A stretch of 10,856 nucleotides of DNA from the NCBI GenBank assembly GCA_012513595.1, contig JAAZBY010000222.1, forward strand, positions 1 to 10,856. The letters run 5' to 3'. Origin of the DNA: Chloroflexota bacterium. Lineage in GTDB: Bacteria > Chloroflexota > Anaerolineae > UBA1429. This document shows, piece by piece, positions 6,538 to 10,856 of this stretch (position 1 is the stretch's first letter; the number at the start of each line of letters is the position of its first letter). A program made the translations under genes and the position numbers. Below the pieces are notes generated by a model that saw only the letters and a list, made by a program, of their open reading frames with translations, was not told the DNA's origin and ran no database searches.

Positions 6538-7305
6538 TCAGCGAGGATAGCTGACATCGCGCCCGTCGCGCAGGCCGTTGGTCATCGTATAGCCGACGCC
6601 CAGGCGCCGGTGAATCTCGGCGTTGTCCAGCCCCTGGGCAATGAGGTCCAGCACCTTGGCGCTCAGGTCGGGGAGGGCGGCGTTCAGCGCATCGACGCGT
6701 TCGGCGTCGGCCCGCAGGGTGAAATCGCCCGAAATGACGGCCCGGGCCACGGCGCGCTCGTCCGTCAGGTGGTTGTGCGCAAAGCACACCGAGTAGAGGC
6801 CGATGGTGCGCACGTGGTGCCCGTCGGAGGCGGCCAGGGCCGGTAGGCCCAGCCGCTGGGCCAGCGCCACCGCCTGAACGTGGGCGTAGGCCAGGATGTT
6901 GTGCGAAAAGATCTCGACGCCGTCGACCGGCGCAGAGTCCAGCGTAGCGGGGACGTCGGGCCCGTACCGGTAGGGGTGCGCCAGCACAGTCGCCCCGCCC
7001 AGGGCACGCACGCGCCGCACCAGCTCGTCCGAGGGCATGTGGTCCTCAAAGACGGCCGGGTCAGTCACCCCGTAGACCAGGTAGTGGTCCCCGGTGTCGA
7101 CGGTCATCTCCACGCCGCGGTAGAGGTGCAGCTCGGGGAACTGCTCCTGCAGGGCCGTGAACTCGTCGAGCGGCCAGACGACGTTGTGCTCGGTCAACAC
7201 CAATCCGTCCAGGCCGATCTCGACGGCTCGCCGCATCATCTCTTCGGGCGAAGACTTGCCGCATTCCGAGTAGCGGCTGGTATGCACGTGCAGATCAACT
7301 AACAC
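6538..7305 (-). CDS. PHP-domain metal-dependent phosphoesterase with a LuxR-HTH-like C-terminal segment
   Basis: The protein has 255 residues. The PHP fold is clear from DLHVHTS (4-10; His6 and His8), LTEHN (37-41; His40), GVEM (64-67; Glu66), AHPYR (109-113; His110) and SDGHH (160-164; Asp161 and His163), the ligands of a two- or three-metal centre that hydrolyses phosphate esters. The PHP part ends near residue 200. Residues 214-245, LSAKVLDLIAQGLDNAEI onward, closely resemble the first two helices of LuxR/NarL-type HTH domains, but the recognition-helix region is divergent and the protein ends ten residues later. The frame is open upstream, but the GTG at 7305 is preceded by AAGGGGAG and starts directly before the metal motif. 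It lies between a small-protein gene (47-base gap) and the OPA transporter (63-base gap) and probably shares their transcript. Confidence 0.88.
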   Translation of the reverse strand: MLVDLHVHTSRYSECGKSSPEEMMRRAVEIGLDGLVLTEHNVVWPLDEFTALQEQFPELHLYRGVEMTVDTGDHYLVYGVTDPAVFEDHMPSDELVRRVRALGGATVLAHPYRYGPDVPATLDSAPVDGVEIFSHNILAYAHVQAVALAQRLGLPALAASDGHHVRTIGLYSVCFAHNHLTDERAVARAVISGDFTLRADAERVDALNAALPDLSAKVLDLIAQGLDNAEIHRRLGVGYTMTNGLRDGRDVSYPR

Positions 7306-7310
7306 TCTCA

Positions 7311-7318
7311 CTCCCCTT
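7311..7318 (-). promoter_or_regulatory. ribosome binding site that decides the PHP gene start
   Basis: AAGGGGAG on the minus strand ends five bases before the GTG at 7305-7303. Another in-frame GTG at 7311-7309 overlaps this site and so cannot use it. The site excludes the longer open frame upstream, which has no PHP-like residues. Confidence 0.7.
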
Positions 7319-7352
7319 GGGCCCGCAGTGGCCCTCAAAGGGGCGCACGCGT

Positions 7353-7658
7353 CTAGATCACCCGCGTCTGACCCTGGCCGGCGGCCAGCGACAGATCGAG
7401 ATCCTGCGGCGAGACCTGCCAGGCCTCGCACACGCTGAGATACGGGATACGACTCTCTTCAAAGACGCGAATCAGCGTCGCCTTGTCGGGTGCCTCGATG
7501 AGCGAGTACCCCTCGGCCGCGTCCTCTGTGCCGATGTAGGATAGGTAGATGAGACCTCGAGCCCGCCAGGCCTGGTACGATCCGCTGATCATGTCCATCA
7601 CCTGGTCACGCGCCATGGTGCCGCGTGCCCAGGGGTGGTACGTGAGGTAGAGGTTCAT
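7353..7658 (-). CDS. small ferredoxin-like (dimeric alpha/beta barrel type) protein of unknown function
   Basis: The protein has 101 residues. Its ATG at 7658 lies just after GGGGGAGGA. The pattern is beta (NLYLTYHPW, 2-10), helix (TMARDQVMDMISGSYQAWRAR, about 14-34), beta (LIYLSYIGTED), beta (EGYSLIEAPDKATL, 49-62), helix (LIRVFEES), then beta (YLSVCEAWQV, 73-82). The GYSLIEAPDKATL turn resembles the fatty strand-turn-helix found in DUF3303/DUF4242-like and other dimeric alpha/beta barrel families. I cannot assign a family with confidence, and no catalytic motif is evident. It is the first gene after a strong promoter and a structured leader, ahead of the PHP phosphoesterase, OPA transporter and sulfatase. 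It could be a ligand-binding, monooxygenase-like or isomerase-like helper, but the function is unknown. Confidence 0.8.
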   Translation of the reverse strand: MNLYLTYHPWARGTMARDQVMDMISGSYQAWRARGLIYLSYIGTEDAAEGYSLIEAPDKATLIRVFEESRIPYLSVCEAWQVSPQDLDLSLAAGQGQTRVI

Positions 7659-7694
7659 GTTCCTCCCCCTTTTGCGGCCCAGGTTCCGAAAAGA

Positions 7695-7734
7695 CCCTGA
7701 CGCTCGCAACATGGCGACGCTCGCACCGTCAGGG
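7695..7734 (-). promoter_or_regulatory. structured leader with inverted and direct repeats upstream of the minus-strand unit
   Basis: CCCTGACG (7695-7702) and CGTCAGGG (7727-7734) are perfect 8-bp inverted arms. Inside and across them, GACGCTCGCA occurs twice as a direct repeat (7699-7708 and 7716-7725), 17 bases apart. The element starts just downstream of the -10 box, so it lies in the transcribed leader of the 7658-7353 gene. On the minus strand the second arm is followed by TCTTTT, which resembles a terminator. It could be an attenuator, a regulator-binding RNA hairpin or a DNA operator. Confidence 0.6.
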
Positions 7735-7742
7735 CTGTTCTC

Positions 7743-7771
7743 ATCATAGCACTTCTGGCCGGCCCGGTCAA
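7743..7771 (-). promoter_or_regulatory. sigma-70-type promoter for the small protein-PHP-OPA-sulfatase unit
   Basis: On the minus strand TTGACC (7771-7766) is followed by an optimal 17-base spacer and TATGAT (7748-7743). Each box matches the consensus at five of six positions. Transcription would begin near 7736, giving a leader of about 78 bases that contains the repeat element. No comparable promoter is seen before the three downstream genes, whose gaps are 47-76 bases, so one transcript is likely. Confidence 0.82.
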
Positions 7772-7889
7772 CCGTCAGCAGGGCGATCTCGCCCGGCCCT
7801 TCTGCCCGATCGGCCGTCGCCAGGGCCGTATCCGCGGCGGCCCGGGCGTGTTGGTGTAGGCAGAACCCGCACTGGAGAAAAGGATCCCC

Positions 7890-8750
7890 ATGAAACCGCA
7901 AGAGCGCATCGCCATCGTCACCGACAGCACCAGTGACCTCCCCGCGGACCTGCTGGCGCGGTTCGGCATCCACGTCGTGCCGCTCTACGTCCTGTGGGGC
8001 GGCCAGGAGCTCCGCGACGGCGTCGACATTGACCGCGCCACCCTCTACGCCCGCCTGCGCCAGGACCCGGAGCACCCCAAGACCTCGCAACCCACGCCGG
8101 CCGACTTCTTGAATGCCATCCGCCAGGTCGATGCCCCCGAGGTGCTGGTGCTCACCATCAGCAGCGCCCTGAGCGGCACCTACAACTCCGCCTGCCAGGC
8201 CCGGGAGTTGACCGCTACCCCCGTACACGTGGAAGACTCGCGCGTCACCTCCATGGCCCTCGGCTGGCAGGTGCTGGCGGCCGCCCGCGCCCGAGAGGAG
8301 GGCGCCGACCTCGAGGGGATGCTTGCCGCGGCGCGACGCGTGCGCGCCGGAGTGGTCACCCGGTTCACGGTCGACACGCTCGAGTACCTTCGCCGCGGAG
8401 GCCGCATCGGCGGGGCCGCCTGGATGATCGGCACGGCGCTGCAGCTGAAACCGGTCCTGTCGCTGGACCCGCAGACCGGCCAGGTCGAGTCGCTGGAGAG
8501 GATTCGCTCCCGCCGGCGCGCCGTCCAGAACCTGGTCGAGCGGGCCGCCGAGGAGTTCGGGAGTGTGCCGGCCCCGCACGTCGCCGTCATGCACGCCATG
8601 GCCCCGGAGGAGGCCGAGGCACTGCGTGAGGAGCTCACCGCGCGCTTGCACCCGCGCGAGATCCTCGCCACCGAGCTGACGCCGGTGTTGGGCATTCATG
8701 GCGGGCCGGGGCTCCTGGGGTTCTGCGCCTACGCCGATGCCGCCAGGTAG
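7890..8750 (+). CDS. DegV family fatty-acid-binding protein (FakB-like)
   Basis: The protein has 286 residues, the usual DegV length. IAIVTDSTSDLP (7-18) is the N-terminal DegV motif. TSQPTPADF (65-73), LTISSALSGTYNSA (88-101), DTLEYLRRGGRIG (162-174) and TPVLGIHGGPGLLGF (264-278) are the other conserved blocks that line the fatty-acid pocket. In Firmicutes such proteins present fatty acids to the kinase FakA for phospholipid synthesis; no FakA is present here. The ATG at 7890 follows AAAAGGA. Its short 5' region, 7772-7889, shows no convincing plus-strand promoter. It is divergent from the sulfatase-containing unit and is followed by a transporter gene with its own promoter, so it is probably monocistronic. 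The family is certain; the in vivo fatty acid is unknown. Confidence 0.95.
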   Translation: MKPQERIAIVTDSTSDLPADLLARFGIHVVPLYVLWGGQELRDGVDIDRATLYARLRQDPEHPKTSQPTPADFLNAIRQVDAPEVLVLTISSALSGTYNSACQARELTATPVHVEDSRVTSMALGWQVLAAARAREEGADLEGMLAAARRVRAGVVTRFTVDTLEYLRRGGRIGGAAWMIGTALQLKPVLSLDPQTGQVESLERIRSRRRAVQNLVERAAEEFGSVPAPHVAVMHAMAPEEAEALREELTARLHPREILATELTPVLGIHGGPGLLGFCAYADAAR

Positions 8751-8780
8751 CACGGCGGCGCGGCAGCGCCCGCGGCTGAC

Positions 8781-8808
8781 CTGACAGGTTCGCCCTCGCG
8801 CGTATACT
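8781..8808 (+). promoter_or_regulatory. sigma-70-type promoter for the EamA gene, with an overlapping dyad
   Basis: CTGACA (8781-8786, five of six to consensus) lies 16 bases before TATACT (8803-8808). An 11-base perfect palindrome, ACCTGACAGGT (8779-8789), covers the -35 box and is a candidate repressor site. Transcription should begin near 8815, about 43 bases before the TTG start at 8858. Confidence 0.7.
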
Positions 8809-8843
8809 GCGGCAGGTGGTCCGGTTCCCAGCATGCCTACCCA

Positions 8844-8850
8844 GAGAGGT
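8844..8850 (+). promoter_or_regulatory. ribosome binding site that decides the EamA start
   Basis: GAGAGGT sits seven bases before TTG at 8858. The alternative in-frame GTG at 8816 has no such site and would begin at or very near the transcription start. The residues it would add are not hydrophobic and are not typical of EamA N-termini. Confidence 0.6.
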
Positions 8851-8857
8851 CCCTGCC

Positions 8858-9712
8858 TTGAGCAAACGCGCGCGTGCCATCCTGTTCCTCGTCGCTGCCG
8901 CCTGTCTGTGGAGCACCGGCGGCGTACTGATCAAGTGGATCGACTGGCACCCCCTGGCCATCTGTGGCGTGCGCAGCGCCATTGCCGCGGCCTTCCTGTG
9001 GGCCGTGCTGCGCCGGCCGCACTTTCACTGGTCGCCGACCCAGGTGGGCGGCGGCCTGGCCTACGCCGCCACGGTGCTCCTGTACGTCACGGCCGTCAAA
9101 GAGACCACGGCGGCCAACGCCATCCTCCTGCAGTACACGGCGCCGGTGTGGGTGGCCCTGTTCGGGGCCGGCTTTCTCGGCGAGCGCGCCTCTCGGCTGG
9201 ACTGGCTGACGGTGGGCCTTTCACTGATCGGCCTGCTCTCTTTCGTGCGCGAGGGGCTGGCCTCCCAGTCTCTGTGGGGCGACCTGCTGGCCGCCCTCAG
9301 CGGCGTCACCCTGGCCTGGATGACCCTCTTTCTGCGCAAGCAGAAGGACGGTTCGCCGGTCGAGTCGGTGTTGCTCGGCAACATCCTGGCGGCGGTCGTA
9401 GGGGTTCCCTTTGCCTTCTCCGCGTCTCCCGGAGCCCTCGGCTGGCTGGGGCTTGTGTTGCTGGGCGTGGTGCAGCTGGGGCTCTCTTACCTCCTGTACA
9501 CGGCGGCCATCAAGGAGGTCACCGCGCTGGAGGCCACCATCTTTTCAACCATCGAGCCGCTCCTCAACCCGATCTGGGTGTTCCTGCTGATCGGCGAGCG
9601 GCCGGGCTGGTGGGCCGTCGGCGGGGGCCTGCTGGTCCTGGGGGCCATCGTCCTGCGCGCGGTGCTCCAGGCGGCGCGCCCGGCTGCCGGCGTCCCCTCC
9701 GAGGCGGCCTGA
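8858..9712 (+). CDS. EamA/DMT superfamily transporter (drug/metabolite exporter type)
   Basis: The protein has 284 residues and ten predicted membrane helices in two EamA repeats, roughly residues 8-130 and 145-270. The first repeat has AACLWSTGGVLIKW near the N-terminus and TTAANAILLQYTAPVWVALF at about 81-100, a hallmark of the family. The second has VTALEATIFSTIEPLLNPIWV near 223-243 and ends with a GER motif, parallel to the GER closing the corresponding helix of the first repeat. I chose TTG at 8858 because GAGAGGT precedes it and the first residues then run directly into helix 1. It has its own promoter (8781-8808). EamA proteins usually export amino acids or other small metabolites across the inner membrane. 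The substrate is not apparent. Confidence 0.92.
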   Translation: MSKRARAILFLVAAACLWSTGGVLIKWIDWHPLAICGVRSAIAAAFLWAVLRRPHFHWSPTQVGGGLAYAATVLLYVTAVKETTAANAILLQYTAPVWVALFGAGFLGERASRLDWLTVGLSLIGLLSFVREGLASQSLWGDLLAALSGVTLAWMTLFLRKQKDGSPVESVLLGNILAAVVGVPFAFSASPGALGWLGLVLLGVVQLGLSYLLYTAAIKEVTALEATIFSTIEPLLNPIWVFLLIGERPGWWAVGGGLLVLGAIVLRAVLQAARPAAGVPSEAA

Positions 9713-9757
9713 CCCGCCGGCGCCTCACGACCAGGCTGCCGCTGGCCGCCGCAATCG

Positions 9758-9766
9758 TGGTATACT
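9758..9766 (+). promoter_or_regulatory. extended -10 promoter for the small membrane protein gene
   Basis: TG at 9758-9759, one base, then TATACT (9761-9766) forms an extended -10 element. No good -35 box is seen at the usual distance; CTGCCG at 9736-9741 is weak and badly spaced. The leader would run about 80 bases to the ATG at 9853. Confidence 0.5.
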
Positions 9767-9852
9767 GAGTGCACAGCGCCATAGGTGCAGTCCTGTACTC
9801 CGCAGGATCGTGGGCTGTTGGCCGGCGCAAGCCGCCGCTGAGGAGGTCACTC

Positions 9853-10053
9853 ATGCGCACGCAGGCCAGGATCGCCGTCGGGGCCGTGCTGTCCGTCGCG
9901 GGGGCACTGGGGGCCTACCTGTCGCTGACCCTGGGCTGGGGCGAGGCGCCCCGCCCCTGGTCCTTCCTGCTCGGGTTCGCGGTCGGGGTGTTGTGCGGGC
10001 TGGGCGCCACCCTGGCGGTGGCCGGCCTGCTCGAGCGCCGCCGCAGACAGTAG
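9853..10053 (+). CDS. small two-helix membrane protein of unknown function
   Basis: The ATG at 9853 is five bases after AGGAGGT (9841-9847), a strong site that overrides the longer open frame upstream. The product has 66 residues. It has a short basic start (MRTQAR), a hydrophobic segment at about 7-26 (IAVGAVLSVAGALGAYLSLT), a polar loop with GWGEAPRPW, a second hydrophobic segment at about 36-58, and a basic end LERRRRQ. Both charged ends fit a hairpin in the membrane with the termini inside. No family is recognised. It has its own extended -10 promoter, and the leader ORF and methyltransferase-like gene follow, so the three may share a transcript. The strong ribosome site and hydrophobic pattern support a real gene. 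Confidence 0.75.
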   Translation: MRTQARIAVGAVLSVAGALGAYLSLTLGWGEAPRPWSFLLGFAVGVLCGLGATLAVAGLLERRRRQ

Positions 10054-10087
10054 TCACGGCGGACCACTTTGCCTGAACGCGGTTCGT

Positions 10088-10110
10088 GCCCGGCCCGGTC
10101 GGGCTCTTGT
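10088..10110 (+). terminator. weak terminator-like hairpin
   Basis: GCCCG (10088-10092) and CGGGC (10100-10104) make a 5-bp stem with a seven-base loop, followed by TCTTGT. It lies between the small membrane protein and the leader ORF. The stem is short and could be a chance fold in GC-rich DNA, or an attenuator before the leader ORF. Confidence 0.3.
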
Positions 10111-10126
10111 CCACAGGAGGAACGCC

Positions 10127-10183
10127 ATGCACCCAACGTCCACCCGCCCGGGCCTTCCCTTGACGCGAGGAGGCGCAGCATGA
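10127..10183 (+). CDS. 18-residue leader peptide ORF overlapping the methyltransferase-like gene
   Basis: The ATG at 10127 has AGGAGG (10115-10120) six bases upstream, as strong as any site in the window. It encodes MHPTSTRPGLPLTRGGAA and stops at TGA 10181-10183, which overlaps the downstream ATG (10180) as ATGA. The ribosome site of the downstream gene, AGGAGG 10168-10173, lies inside this ORF. That arrangement fits translational coupling or a regulatory leader peptide. The sequence has no run of one amino acid that would suggest classic attenuation. It is too short to recognise, and a chance arrangement is not excluded. Confidence 0.5.
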   Translation: MHPTSTRPGLPLTRGGAA

Positions 10184-10856
10184 AGATCGCCGGACGCGAG
10201 ATCCCCCTGCGTACTGTGGTGCAGCTGGTGCTGGTGGTCGGCGTGCTGCCGATGGCGGCCCTCCTGGTCTCCTGGCGCTGGAACTGGTGGGAGGCCTGGG
10301 CCTACGCGCTCCTCGCCTCAGTGGGCTTTGTCGTCTCTCGCTGGCTAGCCGTCCGGCACAGCCCCGACCTCCTCGAAGAGCGCGCCCGCTCGCTGGAGCA
10401 CTCCGACGTCAAGCCGTGGGACCGCACCCTGGCCCCGCTGACGGCCCTGTCGGGCTTGCTGATCCCCATCGTGGCGGGGCTCAGCGCGCGGTTCGGCTGG
10501 TCAGCGGCCTTTGGGCTGCCCGCCAGGCTGTTGGCGCTGGCCGCCATGGTGGCGGGGTACGCCTTTGTCACCTGGGCACTGGTGGAAAACCGCTTCTTCT
10601 CCGGCGTGGTGCGCATCCAGACGGAGCGCGGCCACCGGGTGATCTCGACCGGGCCCTACGCCTGGCTGCGGCACCCGGGCTATGCGGGCGCGCTGCTGGC
10701 CAACCTGGCCACGCCGATCCTCCTGGAGGCCCCCTGGGCCTACCTGGCCTGCGCCGTCGCTAGCGGCGCGGTCGTCGTGCGTACCGCTCTGGAAGACCGC
10801 ACCCTGCAGGAAGAGCAGGGTGCGGTCTTCCAGAGCGGTACGCACGACGACCGCGC
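10180..10856 (+). CDS. isoprenylcysteine carboxyl methyltransferase (ICMT/PEMT-like) family membrane protein, 3' end not genuine
   Basis: The frame is open from the ATG at 10180 (AGGAGG six bases upstream) to the window edge, with 225 complete codons. Several membrane helices lie at about 10-32, 39-55, 83-105 and 113-135. The family signature is in FFSGVVRIQTERGHRVISTGPYAWLRHPGYAGALLANLATP (from about 139): the GHRVISTGPYxxLRHPxY block binds S-adenosylmethionine in this superfamily. RTALEDRTLQEE (201-212) is the start of the usual C-terminal motif, which in relatives continues into a PGY-type segment. Instead, from about position 10815 the sequence is the reverse complement of bases just upstream, so residues 213 onward are not trustworthy. 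By family it would methylate a lipid or another membrane-associated substrate. Bacterial members are mostly uncharacterised. Confidence 0.88.
   Translation, partial: MKIAGREIPLRTVVQLVLVVGVLPMAALLVSWRWNWWEAWAYALLASVGFVVSRWLAVRHSPDLLEERARSLEHSDVKPWDRTLAPLTALSGLLIPIVAGLSARFGWSAAFGLPARLLALAAMVAGYAFVTWALVENRFFSGVVRIQTERGHRVISTGPYAWLRHPGYAGALLANLATPILLEAPWAYLACAVASGAVVVRTALEDRTLQEEQGAVFQSGTHDDR
10766..10856. repeat. perfect 42-bp inverted repeat (foldback) at the window end
   Basis: Bases 10766-10807 are the exact reverse complement of 10815-10856, with a seven-base loop (10808-10814). The right arm ends on the last base of the window. The left arm is coding sequence of the methyltransferase-like gene at a conserved motif, and the right arm carries no family-like residues. 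This is the pattern of a foldback chimera or an assembly artefact at a contig end rather than a natural terminator. Confidence 0.93.

Noticed and set aside
7353..8834. 493-codon minus-strand open frame covering the DegV gene
   Set aside because: Its upper part is the antisense of a clearly conserved DegV protein, and its real gene is only the last 101 codons, which have their own ATG and ribosome site at 7658. Long antisense frames are expected at this base composition.
8816..8857. GTG at 8816 as a leaderless start of the EamA gene
   Set aside because: It falls near the predicted transcription start, so it is not impossible, but it has no ribosome site, whereas TTG at 8858 has GAGAGGT at good spacing.
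10766..10856. Terminal palindrome as a natural terminator or mobile-element end
   Set aside because: It lies inside a conserved coding motif, has no T-run, is perfect over 42 bp, and stops exactly at the window end, which fits an artefact better.

Overview
The window is very GC-rich bacterial DNA. It has tightly packed genes, strong AGGAGG-type ribosome binding sites, GTG and TTG starts beside ATG, and several good sigma-70-type promoters (TTGACn / TATACT-like). The content is an ECF-type nickel/cobalt transporter with a PDGLE protein, a formylglycine sulfatase, a DegV protein and an isoprenylcysteine methyltransferase-like membrane protein. This would fit an environmental bacterium such as a Chloroflexota lineage, but that placement is a weak inference because no marker gene is present. 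The odd window length and the foldback palindrome ending exactly at the last base suggest that this is a whole short contig.

Layout. (1) 1-837, minus: an alpha/beta hydrolase cut by the left edge. (2) 838-1021: a divergent promoter region with a dyad between the two promoters. (3) 1022-3518, plus: an ECF metal transporter operon of cbiM, a PDGLE-type cbiN, and a cbiQ-cbiO gene fused in one reading frame. (4) 3519-3608: a long convergent terminator hairpin. (5) 7658-3609, minus: a four-gene unit consisting of a small dimeric-barrel-like protein, a PHP phosphoesterase with a LuxR-HTH-like tail, an OPA-family MFS transporter and a type I sulfatase. A strong promoter (7771-7743) and a structured leader precede it. 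(6) 7890-8750, plus: a DegV fatty-acid-binding protein. (7) 8858-9712, plus: an EamA/DMT exporter with its own promoter. (8) 9853-10053, plus: a 66-residue two-helix membrane protein with an extended -10 promoter. (9) 10127-10183: an 18-codon leader ORF overlapping the start of (10). (10) 10180-10856: an ICMT-like membrane methyltransferase whose last residues are replaced by a perfect 42-bp foldback. No intergenic stretch reaches 300 bases; the longest is 7659-7889.

How the genes may work together. The metal transporter is a complete ECF module: substrate subunit, accessory subunit, transmembrane coupling protein and ATPase. The minus-strand unit looks like a scavenging or catabolic cassette. 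An OPA-type antiporter would import an anionic, phosphate- or sulfate-bearing organic compound, and the sulfatase and PHP phosphoesterase could release the inorganic ester group. The substrate cannot be told from the sequence. I see no tRNA, rRNA, CRISPR array, insertion sequence or riboswitch.
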